64,000 nucleotides of DNA from assembly GCF_002165135.1 (NCBI RefSeq), contig NZ_NFZQ01000016.1, positions 39,767 through 103,766 on the forward strand, read 5' to 3'. The position numbers were made by a program, and so were the translations under genes. The notes below the pieces were generated by a model that had not been told where the DNA came from, did no database searches, and was given only the letters and a program-made list of their open reading frames with translations. This document shows positions 25,653 to 34,777 of this stretch, piece after piece. The stretch comes from Pseudomonas sp. SID14000. Lineage in GTDB: Bacteria > Pseudomonadota > Gammaproteobacteria > Pseudomonadales > Pseudomonadaceae. Every line of letters starts with the position of its first letter. Position 1 is the stretch's first letter.

Positions 25653-27284
25653 TTAATACTTCGACTCTGAACGGGCCGAAACCAAAACAGCAGTTAGTGA
25701 GTCATCCGCCTCGGGCATTCTGGTGAGTGCCACCGCGTCTTCTAAAACAATTTCTCTAGATCCTAGTTCATGCCGGAGGTCGGCACGAATCATGCGCAGT
25801 AATGACCACGCCAGCACACCGAGCACGGGTATCAAAGGCAGTGCAACGACAATGGTAGACGTTTGAACAGCTTTCAGACCGCCTACTTTAAGAAGGCCGA
25901 TGCCGATGACCGCCAGTAGCAGTGCCCATACAATCCGCAGCCAACGCTGAGGCTCCTCATAGCCACTTAACTCGCTCGATGTCACCGATGCAAGCACATA
26001 AGCTGCCGAGTCAAGCGTCGTCGCAAGAAACACGAAGCAAAGCAGAACGAAAGCGCCAATAACAAGACTTGAAAATGGCATTGTTTTCAAGATGGCGAGC
26101 ACAGCAGCCGGAATACCATGTTGTGACAGAATAGCACTGACATCCAGTTCGCCTGTCAGCTGAAGATTAAGCGAGTAGCCGCCCCAGACCGCGAAAAAGA
26201 CCCAGCAGCCCAGGCTGCCCCACACAAGCTCAGCCAAAATGAGCTCTTTGATTGTCCGCCCGCGAGAAATACGAGCCACAAACAACCCCATCATGGGGGC
26301 ATAGGCAATCCACCAGGCCCAGTAGAAAATCGTCCAGTCCTGAGGGAACGAACCTTTTGCAACTGGGTCAGTCCACAGGCTCATGTGGATAAAATTATTG
26401 AGCATCAGGCCAAGGCTATTTGCCCAACCATTGATGAGCAACAATGTTGGACCGACAACAGCAGCGAACAAAAGCAGCAGAAAAGCCAAGTAGACATTTA
26501 TATCGCTAAGTATCTTTATTCCTTTACTCAGCCCAAACCAGACACTCATGCCGAACATCAATGTCCAGAGCGCCAAGACGCACATGTCAAATACGAAGGA
26601 CTGCTGTATTCCAAAAATGTCGCCAGCCAAGGTTGAGACAAGGGGCACGGCCAAGCCAAGGGACGTACCAACACCGCCAACAATCCCGAACACCACCACG
26701 GTATCAAGCGTAAGACCCAGCCACCCATTGGATTTATCGCCCAAGACGCCACGCGCAGCGACTGATAATCTCACCCCTGGCTGTCGACGCACATACATCG
26801 AGTATGCAATTGGCAAAGCCGGCAAGCAGTAAAATGCCCACGGGGTCAGCCCCCAGTGGAACTGCCCATACGTCAACGCCCACTCTGCCGCTTCACGACT
26901 GTGAGCAGCCACATTCAAAGGAGGCCCATTAAAGTAATAAATCGGCTCAACCCAGGCCCAGTTAACAATGGCTATGCCGATACCGCCACAAAAAATCATG
27001 GCGACCCAGCTAAAATAGGAAAACTCTGGAACATCACTCTTTCGCCCAAGGCGTATATTTCCGTAACGCCCGAACGCCATCCACAACAGGAACATGACAG
27101 CCATCAAGCCGGAAACCAGGTAGAGCCAGCCAAACTTTCCGGTCGCAAATGCAAACATCTGATTTATCACTGCATTCCCAGCCTCAGGAAATGCAATAAG
27201 CGGAATCGTGACACCGAGTATCACCGCAATCGATGGCCAGAATACGCGACCATCCAATGAAGCACCATCTTTCAACTTACTCAT
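25653..27284 (-). CDS. dddT: BCCT-family transporter, predicted DMSP importer
   Basis: This 543-residue protein has 12 membrane segments and the BCCT signature around FYWAWWIAYAPMMGLFVARISRGRT. The N-terminus lacks a long cytosolic tail, and the C-terminal tail is about 45 residues. BCCT proteins take up betaines such as choline, carnitine and glycine betaine. DMSP is the sulfonium analogue of such betaines. It is the last gene after dddD, dddB and dddC on the same strand, so DMSP is the most economical substrate. Base composition is clearly AT-richer than the core genes. If the neighbours were ignored, a glycine-betaine or choline carrier would be equally possible. Confidence 0.85.
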   Translation of the reverse strand: MSKLKDGASLDGRVFWPSIAVILGVTIPLIAFPEAGNAVINQMFAFATGKFGWLYLVSGLMAVMFLLWMAFGRYGNIRLGRKSDVPEFSYFSWVAMIFCGGIGIAIVNWAWVEPIYYFNGPPLNVAAHSREAAEWALTYGQFHWGLTPWAFYCLPALPIAYSMYVRRQPGVRLSVAARGVLGDKSNGWLGLTLDTVVVFGIVGGVGTSLGLAVPLVSTLAGDIFGIQQSFVFDMCVLALWTLMFGMSVWFGLSKGIKILSDINVYLAFLLLLFAAVVGPTLLLINGWANSLGLMLNNFIHMSLWTDPVAKGSFPQDWTIFYWAWWIAYAPMMGLFVARISRGRTIKELILAELVWGSLGCWVFFAVWGGYSLNLQLTGELDVSAILSQHGIPAAVLAILKTMPFSSLVIGAFVLLCFVFLATTLDSAAYVLASVTSSELSGYEEPQRWLRIVWALLLAVIGIGLLKVGGLKAVQTSTIVVALPLIPVLGVLAWSLLRMIRADLRHELGSREIVLEDAVALTRMPEADDSLTAVLVSARSESKY

Positions 27285-27552
27285 TTGGCATATCTCCTCA
27301 GAACGTTCGACTCAAGACCCAGCATCTGCCGAATAAAAATATGTCAAGCACGAATTACAACCCCTGCTCGAACAGATTTAGTCCCATGGAGAAATGAAAG
27401 GCCGCGAGCCTTTCCCGAACATATATTATGCTTATTATTCATATTCGCCTCTAATTTTATTTAATTATTATTTCAGCGGCACAGCCAAATAAACTTCAAC
27501 ACCACAAAAGATGCGTGCCTGGCGGCAGTCAGGCACACATCTTCTTCAATTG
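27285..27552. other. AT-rich spacer between dddC and dddT
   Basis: No open frame of note. The length and AT-richness suggest a separate dddT promoter or a processed junction. I see no clear hairpin terminator after dddC. Confidence 0.4.
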
Positions 27553-29049
27553 TTACTTCATGGTCGGCATGGAGAACTCAACGCCTTCCCGAACACCTGA
27601 CGACGGCCAGCGCTGGGTGACTGTCTTACGTCGGGTGTAGAACCGGACGCCATCGGGCCCGTAGGCATGCAAATCACCGAACAGCGAACGCTTCCAACCA
27701 CCAAAGCTGTGGTAAGCGACGGGTACAGGCAAAGGAACGTTGATACCGACCATGCCTACCTTGATATTGTCGGAGAAGTATCGAGCCGCTTCGCCGTCTC
27801 GGGTGAAGATGCACGTACCATTGCCGTACTCGTGTTTGTCGATCAGCGCCATGGCTTCCTTCATGCTGTTGACACGCACGACCTGCAGAACCGGGCCGAA
27901 GATCTCCTCCTTGTAGCTCTGCATGTCTGGGGTAACGTGATCGATCAGGGTGCCACCGACGAAGAAACCGTCCTCGTAGCCAGCAACGTTTGGCTCACGC
28001 CCGTCGACAACCACGGTTGCACCCTGCTCTTCAGCACTGTTGATGTATCCAACCACTTTTTGCTGATGCTGCCGGGTGATCACCGGGCCGAAGTCATTCT
28101 TGCTGTCGGTGTAAGCACCCACCTTCAGGTTTTTCATGGCTTCTTTCATTTTGGCGATCAATGCATCGGCTGCCGCGTCACCCACCGCCACAGCGACTGA
28201 AAGGGCCATGCAGCGCTCACCGGACGAGCCAAATGCAGCGCCCAGAAGCTGGTTAACCGCATTGTCGATATCGGCATCCGGCATGACGATCGCGTGGTTT
28301 TTGGCCCCGCCCAGCGCCTGGCAGCGTTTGCCGTGGGCTGTGGCGGTGGCGTAGATGTACTCGGCAACTGGCGTCGAACCCACGAAGCTGACTGCCTGAA
28401 TTCGCGGGTCGCGCAGCAGGATGTCGACCGCTTCCTTGTCCCCGTTCACCACATTCAGCACGCCCTTGGGCAGACCTGCTTCCTGCAGCAGTTGGGCAAT
28501 GAACAAAGTGGAGCTCGGGTCTCGCTCCGAAGGCTTGAGAATGAAGCAGTTCCCCGCCGCAATGGCCACAGGAACCATCCACAGCGGTACCATCACAGGG
28601 AAGTTGAATGGCGTGATGCCTGCAACCACACCCAGCGGCTGGAACTCGCTCCAGGCATCGATGTTCGGACCGACATTCTTGCTGTGTTCGCCTTTCAGAA
28701 GCTCGGCGATCCCGCAGGCGTACTCAACGTTCTCAATGCCGCGCTGCAGTTCACCGGCGGCATCGTGGGAAATTTTGCCGTGCTCTTCACCGATCAGTTT
28801 GCAAATCGCATCAGTGTTTTGCTCCAGGAGTTCTTTGAAACGGAACATAATGCGGGCACGCTTGATAGGCGGCGTATCGCGCCAGGCCGGGAAAGCAGCT
28901 TCAGCAGTCGCAATGGCGTGCTCGACCGTCTGGCTCGATGCCAACGCAACTTGGCGAGCCACCTGGCCGGTGGCGGGATTGAAGACATCCTGGGTGCGTT
29001 TGGATTCAAGGACGACTTCGCCGTTAATCAGATGACCGACAGTATTCAT
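27553..29049 (-). CDS. dddC: CoA-acylating methylmalonate/malonate-semialdehyde dehydrogenase (DddC)
   Basis: This 498-residue aldehyde dehydrogenase is of the MmsA type. It shows FNPATGQVARQVALAS, GITPFNFPVMVPLWM, SFVGSTPVAEYIY, LGGAKNHAIVMPDAD and the catalytic cysteine in GSSGERCMALSVAV. MmsA-type enzymes convert malonate semialdehyde plus CoA and NAD+ to acetyl-CoA, CO2 and NADH. In known ddd clusters DddC performs this last step of 3-hydroxypropionate breakdown. The ATG at 29049 follows GGAG by 7-8 nt, better than an ATG four codons upstream. It lies 45 bp after dddB on the same strand. Confidence 0.9.
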   Translation of the reverse strand: MNTVGHLINGEVVLESKRTQDVFNPATGQVARQVALASSQTVEHAIATAEAAFPAWRDTPPIKRARIMFRFKELLEQNTDAICKLIGEEHGKISHDAAGELQRGIENVEYACGIAELLKGEHSKNVGPNIDAWSEFQPLGVVAGITPFNFPVMVPLWMVPVAIAAGNCFILKPSERDPSSTLFIAQLLQEAGLPKGVLNVVNGDKEAVDILLRDPRIQAVSFVGSTPVAEYIYATATAHGKRCQALGGAKNHAIVMPDADIDNAVNQLLGAAFGSSGERCMALSVAVAVGDAAADALIAKMKEAMKNLKVGAYTDSKNDFGPVITRQHQQKVVGYINSAEEQGATVVVDGREPNVAGYEDGFFVGGTLIDHVTPDMQSYKEEIFGPVLQVVRVNSMKEAMALIDKHEYGNGTCIFTRDGEAARYFSDNIKVGMVGINVPLPVPVAYHSFGGWKRSLFGDLHAYGPDGVRFYTRRKTVTQRWPSSGVREGVEFSMPTMK

Positions 29050-29094
29050 GTGAAACTCCACTTTTTGTTATTCACGTTTTGCGTTGGTGTTCGA

Positions 29095-30252
29095 TTACCA
29101 AAGGCTGCGGTAAAGCTCGACCATCTCGGCCTCAGTAGGCACGCGCGGGTTATTGCCAGGGGAACCGGAAGCCAGCGCCTGGGCAGCCATGGTTGGCATC
29201 AGTTCGAAGAATTTTTCGCGATCGATTCCAAACTGCGCGGGGGTGGGCACATTCAGCTCATCGTTGATAGCCACCAACTCTTCCAGCAGCTTCTCCACTG
29301 CGGATTGGTCCGTGTCGCTCTCGGTCGCGACACCCATAGCGCGCGCGCAATCTGCGTAGCGGTCACGTGCAGCGGGGATCGAGAAGGCCGTCACTTCAGG
29401 CAGCAACATGGCGTTCGACAAGCCATGAGGCACATGGAATGCGGCACCAATGGGGCGGCTCATGCCATGCACCAGAGCAACTGACGCAGCCGAGAACGCC
29501 AGCCCAGCCAAGGTCGAACCCAGCATGACGGCCTCACGCGCAACACGGTTGGCACCCTCGTGATAGACCTTGCGAAGGTTTGGCCCAATCAGCCGCATGG
29601 CGGCGAGCGCCTGGGCATCGCTGAACAGATTGGCTTTCTTGCTGACGTAAGCCTCGATGGCATGGGTCAACGCATCAATCCCGGTATCAGCTGTCACTCG
29701 AGGCGGCAGCGAGAGCGTCAGTTCATAGTCGACCAGTGCCGCAACAGGCATGAAGCCTGCGCCGACGCAGAGCATTTTTTCGTCAGTCGACTCATCGGTG
29801 ATGATGGTGAACCGGGTCACTTCGGAGCCCGTGCCGGCGGTTGTTGGAATGGCAATGATCGGCAAACCCATTTCAGTGACATTGCGCGGGAACCTGTAAT
29901 CGCGCATGACACCGCCGAACTTGGCCAGGATGCCAATCGCTTTGGCGCTGTCGATCGGGCTTCCGCCGCCTAGTGCGATGATGCTGTCGTACCCCCCTTC
30001 CCTGGCGGTCGACACGCCGGCTTGAATCGAAGCGACTGTAGGCTCGGGTACGGTATCGGAGAACACGTCGACGTCTATCCCGTGCTCTGCCAGTACTGCA
30101 CTGATACGACCTGCATAACCCAACTCAACCATCATCCGGTCAGTGATGATCAGTGGCTTATGGCAGCCAAGGCTGGCCAATACCTGATGGATTTGCTGGC
30201 TGGCGCCGGCACCGGTTTGCAGGATTCGTGGGAGGATGCTGTTGTAAGTCAT
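29095..30252 (-). CDS. dddB: Iron-containing alcohol dehydrogenase (DddB), 3-hydroxypropionate oxidation
   Basis: This 385-residue group III alcohol dehydrogenase has the NAD motif GGGSPIDSAKA near residue 95. The metal-binding helices follow, with DTGIDALTHAIEAYVSKKAN, the glycine-rich GMSRPIGAAFHVPHG and the C-terminal PGNNPRVPTEAE. In DMSP degradation via DddD the released 3-hydroxypropionyl product is oxidised to malonate semialdehyde by DddB or DddA. DddB type is indicated here. It lies between dddD and dddC in the same direction. Confidence 0.88.
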   Translation of the reverse strand: MTYNSILPRILQTGAGASQQIHQVLASLGCHKPLIITDRMMVELGYAGRISAVLAEHGIDVDVFSDTVPEPTVASIQAGVSTAREGGYDSIIALGGGSPIDSAKAIGILAKFGGVMRDYRFPRNVTEMGLPIIAIPTTAGTGSEVTRFTIITDESTDEKMLCVGAGFMPVAALVDYELTLSLPPRVTADTGIDALTHAIEAYVSKKANLFSDAQALAAMRLIGPNLRKVYHEGANRVAREAVMLGSTLAGLAFSAASVALVHGMSRPIGAAFHVPHGLSNAMLLPEVTAFSIPAARDRYADCARAMGVATESDTDQSAVEKLLEELVAINDELNVPTPAQFGIDREKFFELMPTMAAQALASGSPGNNPRVPTEAEMVELYRSLW

Positions 30253-30380
30253 GGCTCTATCTCATTTCCTGGGCATGAACGCGCCCGCGAGCAGCCTTGG
30301 GCTCGTGTTCGCTTGATCGGTAAATCGGGAAACAAGGGAGGGCGTTTCAAAGGCTCCCCCCCTCTACTTGCCCTCAGCAG

Positions 30381-32879
30381 TCAGCTCGGCAGGTATTCCT
30401 CACTCCAGGATTCGCCGATTGCGCCGGCATCCAGGAGCGACTGAATCTGCACGTCGGTATAGCCGTAGCGGCCCAGTACCTTGCGCGTGGAAGCGCCAAA
30501 CTTCTCAGCCGGTGGCAGAGCCCGGACGCGCGCTACCCGTGGACGAATGGCGTAGGGATCCAACTGCGTAACCCGATGTCCACTTGGATGGTCGTTATAG
30601 ATGCTGAAGGAATAGCTGCCGTTCCCCGTCCCTGGCAGACCATCAGCGAATCGGCTGTATTGGCTGCGCAAGTGATCAATGTTGTCCGGCACCGCGGCAG
30701 CAATGTTGGCGGCCTGGAGACGCTCTTGAAGGAAGGCGCTGCTCATACGGCCAATGACGGCTTGCAGGTAGGCAGCCCGATCATTTGCAGATACCACGCC
30801 AGTGAACTCCGTGATGGCTGCGAATTTGGGCAGTTCTGGCTCGGAGGCATCCAGGTAGATCCAGCCGTCCGCTGTCTTGTAGAAGCGAGAAAGATCGCTG
30901 TAGCCAACCACGTCGCGCCCGGAGGGCTCATTGAATGGCGCTCGGCCTGCGTAGTCGTAACAGAACGGGATCTGCACCAGATTCCCCAGTGAAGCCAGAG
31001 AGGTACGGGCCCGGTGAACTTCGCCGGAGTGGTGCTTGCGATAAAGCGCTGTTGCGACACCCAAAGCGGCAGCAAATCCACACATCACATCGATGGTGCC
31101 GACGTGAGCATGCTCTTCCGGGGTTTCCATGCCGCCACCAAACCGCAGCATGATCCCTGTGGTGGCTTGGATGAGATCGTCATACCCTAGGTAATCTGTG
31201 CGAGGGCCACGACGCGGGCCGCCGAAGCAATCAAGTTGGCAGAAGATCACACCAGGATTCACTGCCTGAAGACTTGCCTCATCCAGGCCCAGCGGTGCGA
31301 GTTGGCGATCGGGAGCGTTCATGACGATGACATCGACCTCCCGCACGAGACGATTGAAAACGTCCCGCCCTTCAGACTTGTTCAGGTCAACCAGAACACT
31401 TTCCTTGCCCCGCGCCGAAGACATACCGAAGACCACGGTATTCCAGGGATCGTAATTAGGCACGACAGGGTCGAGTTTGATGACGTCTGCCCCGAAGCGC
31501 CCCAGGAACGACGTCGAGTGGGGCCCTGCGATAACGTTGGTCAGGTCGAGAATTCTGACGCCTTCCAGCCAGCCGGTAGGTTTGTCGAGCTTGGCAGGCG
31601 GCAAGGCAGGTACCGGACGCTCGGACAGTGTTGCCAACGCTTGCTCATAGCTCACCTCGCGACGCGAAAGGGGTTTCAGCATCGGCTCTGAGCACCCCTC
31701 CATCCACGCAATTGGGCCAGGCTGTTTCATGATGCCGAACTCGCGATCATCTACCTCAACGATCAGCCCAGCAGTATTCGAATGCTCGTCATGGAGCCAC
31801 TCCTGGGTCGACCTGTGGGGAGCTCCGGGGAAATGCCCTTCACCGAAGATGACTTCCCACTCCGCTGCTGTTTTAGTCAGGAATACTTCTTTCATTCGGG
31901 CAGAGATGCGTGCGGCCCAATCAGCAGGCAACGGGTAGACACCCAACGATGCATTGCCTTCCCACTGGTCAATGGGCAAGTAAGGGTTATCAACCTTGGG
32001 CAAGCCAGCGGCAATCATTTCTTCGTAAATGCCCATAGCCTGCAAACAGCGCTTGGCATGCTCTCGATGCGAGGGGCAAACGGCATAGAATTTACGGCCA
32101 TCCGCACATTCATAAGTGCGGTAGAACGGGTCGAGGAACTCCTGCAGATCCTGATAGCTCAAGTTCATCGGCAGGTTCTCAGCGCGACGACGCTCGCTCT
32201 CCTTCTCACGCAGTGTTTTATAGCGCAGTGGGTACCCGTCAATCTTGATCGAGTTGTACGACAGGCCTTCCATCACCGCTGATGCCAAGGGAACTTCGAT
32301 CTGGTCGCCCACGCCAGTCTTTTCACGTGCCTGCAGTGCAAGCACGACAGAAGATACAGCCAGCATGGTGCCATACGCTGACGCCAACGGAAGCGGCGAG
32401 AAACTAGGGTTGATGCCCATCAGTACGCGGTTTTGCCCCATATCGGTGAACACACCGGAGGCCGAAGCGATCACTGCCTCGGTCGCGCGCCATTGCGCAC
32501 GCAGTTCGTCATCACTGGCAAACCCTGGAATCGACAACGTGATCAGCTCAGGACGAGCACGCCGCAGCTCTGCGAAATCAAGGCCCAACCTGGACATGAC
32601 ACCAGGCCGGAAATTTTCGATCACGATATCGGCACGGGAGATGAGTTCGCGAGCTTGATGCAGCCCCTCTGGAGTCTTCAGATCCAGGCGCATGCACAGC
32701 TTGTTGCGGTTAAGCGTGGCATTCGCCGGGCTATCCCAGAGAGGCCCGTCCAGCGGGTCGACGTGAACGACAGTCGCGCCCAGATCAGCAAGGATCATCG
32801 CAACTGCAGGTCCTGCGATGTATTGCCCAAAATCGATGACATTGACGCCTTGCAAAGGCAATTGGTTGGAGTGTTCCAT
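30381..32879 (-). CDS. dddD: DMSP CoA-transferase/lyase DddD (two class III CoA-transferase domains)
   Basis: This 832-residue protein consists of two CaiB/BaiF domains: residues about 8-400 (LQGVNVIDFGQYIAGPAVAM) and 438-832 (LEGVRILDLTNVIAGPHST). This length and double architecture are characteristic of DddD. That enzyme transfers CoA from acetyl-CoA to DMSP and releases dimethyl sulfide and 3-hydroxypropionyl-CoA. The second domain keeps the class III catalytic aspartate in GYDDLIQA (D567/568). The equivalent place in the first domain reads RATEAVIAS, with Glu134 instead. The start at 32879 follows AGGG. Alternative: another tandem CoA-transferase such as a carnitine-type enzyme, but the neighbours argue for DddD. 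Confidence 0.9.
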   Translation of the reverse strand: MEHSNQLPLQGVNVIDFGQYIAGPAVAMILADLGATVVHVDPLDGPLWDSPANATLNRNKLCMRLDLKTPEGLHQARELISRADIVIENFRPGVMSRLGLDFAELRRARPELITLSIPGFASDDELRAQWRATEAVIASASGVFTDMGQNRVLMGINPSFSPLPLASAYGTMLAVSSVVLALQAREKTGVGDQIEVPLASAVMEGLSYNSIKIDGYPLRYKTLREKESERRRAENLPMNLSYQDLQEFLDPFYRTYECADGRKFYAVCPSHREHAKRCLQAMGIYEEMIAAGLPKVDNPYLPIDQWEGNASLGVYPLPADWAARISARMKEVFLTKTAAEWEVIFGEGHFPGAPHRSTQEWLHDEHSNTAGLIVEVDDREFGIMKQPGPIAWMEGCSEPMLKPLSRREVSYEQALATLSERPVPALPPAKLDKPTGWLEGVRILDLTNVIAGPHSTSFLGRFGADVIKLDPVVPNYDPWNTVVFGMSSARGKESVLVDLNKSEGRDVFNRLVREVDVIVMNAPDRQLAPLGLDEASLQAVNPGVIFCQLDCFGGPRRGPRTDYLGYDDLIQATTGIMLRFGGGMETPEEHAHVGTIDVMCGFAAALGVATALYRKHHSGEVHRARTSLASLGNLVQIPFCYDYAGRAPFNEPSGRDVVGYSDLSRFYKTADGWIYLDASEPELPKFAAITEFTGVVSANDRAAYLQAVIGRMSSAFLQERLQAANIAAAVPDNIDHLRSQYSRFADGLPGTGNGSYSFSIYNDHPSGHRVTQLDPYAIRPRVARVRALPPAEKFGASTRKVLGRYGYTDVQIQSLLDAGAIGESWSEEYLPS

Positions 32880-32999
32880 GACGATAACCCTACGTAGCCC
32901 CCGAGCCAACGAGATTTGCCGGCGCGGTTATTGTTGTTATTGAGACCTCGTACTAACCGGCCACCTGGACGACTGCACCATCCAAGGGCTTACGATGTG

Positions 33000-33039
33000 A
33001 TTGCTACTTTCAGAAATTCGAAGGCATCTCGAAAGCAAT
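33000..33039. promoter_or_regulatory. Candidate regulator-binding inverted repeat upstream of dddD
   Basis: Nested arms ATTGCT...AGCAAT and CTTTC.GA...TC.GAAAG surround a 15-bp centre, about 120-160 bp upstream of the dddD start. It sits between dddD and the LysR gene, a plausible operator for that regulator. Confidence 0.4.
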
Positions 33040-33069
33040 AAAAAATGACCCAAAGGGGTCATTTTTTTT
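33038..33069 (-). terminator. Rho-independent terminator of the LysR (dddR) gene
   Basis: AATGACCC-AAA-GGGGTCATT forms a strong stem flanked by A and T runs. On the minus strand it lies 25 nt past the LysR stop codon, and it separates that gene from dddD. Confidence 0.85.
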
Positions 33070-33093
33070 ATTTCTGGTGGGCTTTGCTTATAG

Positions 33094-34017
33094 CTAGAGG
33101 TGTTCGTCTTCTTCCGCGTTGGCATCCACCTTGAAAGAGTGGGCTTCTTCAGACAGCCATTGAGCAAAGGCTGCCGCATCGGGATTGATCATGCTGTGGG
33201 CTGAATAAACCAGGTAGAACGCTTCTTTGGTAGGCACATGACATCCCAGCGGGGCGACGAGACGACCCTCGTCCAGAAGATGCTTGACCAATGAAGACCG
33301 AGCCAACGCGATACCTTGGCCGAGCTCAGCGATCGTCAATGCCGAAATAAGGGTGTCGAACTGCATCCCCTGAGACGAGTCAACGCTCTCTGCATTGTTC
33401 TTCTTGAGCCAATAGCCCCAACCTTCCTCATAGCCCAGCACATGCAGTAAAGGGTGCATCGCAAGATCCTGAGGGCGCTGCAGCGGACGTTCCCTGGTGA
33501 TCAATGCAGGTGAACACACGGGTACCAGCGTGTCCCACGTCAGTCGCTCGGCCTTCATGCCAGGCCAGCGCCCTTGCCCGTACCTGATTTCGAGATCGGC
33601 ATCGAACTCTGTTTCATCTACCCAGATGTTACTTGCGACTCGAATGCTCACATCCGGATGCTTTGCTCTAAATCGGGGTAGTCGGGGAGCTATCCAGTGG
33701 GTGAAGAACACCAGACTGCTACGAATGCTGAGCGCGCTTCGATGACCTTGCCCAAAGATCTCATCCGTTGATGCAACGAGGCGCTCAACCGACTCTCTCA
33801 CCACTGGAAAATAGGATTTACCTGCCTCGGTGAGCTCAAGTCCGCGCGGCAGACGCTTGAAAAGCGCTACGCCTAATTGGGACTCCAATGCCTTCACCTG
33901 CTGACTGATCGCCGCTTGCGTCAGATTGAGCTCTTCAGCGGCATGGGTGAAATTCAGCAGCCGAGCAGAAACCTCAAAAGCTCGAAGCCAGTTCAGAGGA
34001 GGTAAACGCTTTTTCAT
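33094..34017 (-). CDS. dddR: LysR-family regulator of the DMSP cluster (DddR-like)
   Basis: This 307-residue protein is of the GcvA-like subgroup. Its N-terminal helix-turn-helix is LNFTHAAEELNLTQAAISQQ (about 22-41) and it has PPLNWLRAFEVSARL at the start. The effector domain follows, with NIWVDETEFDADLEIRYG. It lies upstream of dddD in the same direction but is separated from it by its own terminator, so it is probably expressed alone. Known ddd clusters have a LysR activator responding to DMSP or its products. That role is inferred. It is divergent from the TetR gene by 80 bp. Confidence 0.82.
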   Translation of the reverse strand: MKKRLPPLNWLRAFEVSARLLNFTHAAEELNLTQAAISQQVKALESQLGVALFKRLPRGLELTEAGKSYFPVVRESVERLVASTDEIFGQGHRSALSIRSSLVFFTHWIAPRLPRFRAKHPDVSIRVASNIWVDETEFDADLEIRYGQGRWPGMKAERLTWDTLVPVCSPALITRERPLQRPQDLAMHPLLHVLGYEEGWGYWLKKNNAESVDSSQGMQFDTLISALTIAELGQGIALARSSLVKHLLDEGRLVAPLGCHVPTKEAFYLVYSAHSMINPDAAAFAQWLSEEAHSFKVDANAEEDEHL

Positions 34018-34062
34018 AACGCATCCAACACTAGGCTCATCGGGAATCGAGTCGCTCAGTGG

Positions 34063-34097
34063 TTGACATTAGAGACGATCAGTCTAAATTACAACGC
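34063..34097 (+). promoter_or_regulatory. Promoter and operator of the TetR gene
   Basis: A -35 TTGACA (34063-34068) and a -10 TAAATT (34085-34090) are 16 bp apart. The operator-like AGAC-GATCA-GTCT (34073-34085) fills the spacer. The expected transcript start coincides with the ATG at 34098, so the mRNA may be leaderless. Confidence 0.65.
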
Positions 34098-34730
34098 ATG
34101 AATAGTTCCAAACCTATCCCTCGAAGAGGCCGCCCCCCCAAGGTCGCACGTGAGCATGGCGAGACGCTGGAGCTTTTACTGCGCTGTGGCATGGAAATCC
34201 TTACCGAGCAGGGTTTTGCTGCCACCGGCATCGATACTGTGCTCAAACGCGTGCAGGTGCCAAAAGGCTCGTTCTATCACTACTTCGACAGCAAAGAAGC
34301 ATTCGGCCAAGCGGTACTGCAGCGCTATGCCGACTACTTCGCTCGAAAACTCGATCGCTGCTTCAGCGACCTGAGCGTGTCGCCGCTACGAAGGCTTTCC
34401 AACTTCGTTGAAGAGGCGAAGGGCGGGATGGCCAAGTACCAGTTCCGAAGAGGCTGCCTGGTAGGCAACCTTGGCCAAGAGGTCCTGGTGCTGCCAGACA
34501 GCTTCCGTGAACTACTGGAACTGACCCTACAAGACTGGGAGCAGCGTTTGTCTGCCTGCCTGGAGGAAGCGGTCAAGGTGGGAGAGATTTCTTACGAGCA
34601 TGACTGCAAAGCCCTCGCAGCCTACTTCTGGGTTGGCTGGGAGGGTGCCGTTCTTCGTGCACGGCTGACGCAACATGTCCGCCCCCTGGACATTTTTTTC
34701 CAAGGCTTTCTGACAGGAATCACTCGGTGA
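34098..34730 (+). CDS. acuR: TetR-family repressor of acuI (AcuR-like)
   Basis: This 210-residue protein has a basic N-terminal arm (PRRGRPPK) and a TetR DNA-binding domain (AATGIDTVLKRVQVPKGSFYHYFDSKEAF, in the first 65 residues). A C-terminal ligand domain follows, with the C-x-G-N segment RRGCLVGNLGQEVL seen in AcuR-type regulators. It sits 47 bp upstream of acuI. The same palindrome (AGAC-N5-GTCTAAAT) occurs before both genes, which argues for self-regulation and control of acuI. In Rhodobacter AcuR derepresses acuI in response to acrylate. The ATG at 34098 lacks a Shine-Dalgarno sequence. Confidence 0.82.
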   Translation: MNSSKPIPRRGRPPKVAREHGETLELLLRCGMEILTEQGFAATGIDTVLKRVQVPKGSFYHYFDSKEAFGQAVLQRYADYFARKLDRCFSDLSVSPLRRLSNFVEEAKGGMAKYQFRRGCLVGNLGQEVLVLPDSFRELLELTLQDWEQRLSACLEEAVKVGEISYEHDCKALAAYFWVGWEGAVLRARLTQHVRPLDIFFQGFLTGITR

Positions 34731-34749
34731 TTCCTGTCGGACGATTTAA

Positions 34750-34762
34750 AGACAACCGGTCT
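34750..34762 (+). promoter_or_regulatory. Second copy of the TetR operator, before acuI
   Basis: AGAC-AACCG-GTCT, followed by AAAT, matches the site in the acuR promoter in both half-sites and spacing. It ends 15 nt before the acuI start codon, a position that would block RNA polymerase or translation-initiation access. Confidence 0.65.
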
Positions 34763-34777
34763 AAATGAGGATAAGCA

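Noticed and set aside
25653..27284. Annotation of the BCCT protein as a plain choline or glycine-betaine transporter
   Set aside because: The family alone would allow it, but its place at the end of dddD-dddB-dddC favours DMSP uptake. The alternative is kept in the feature text.
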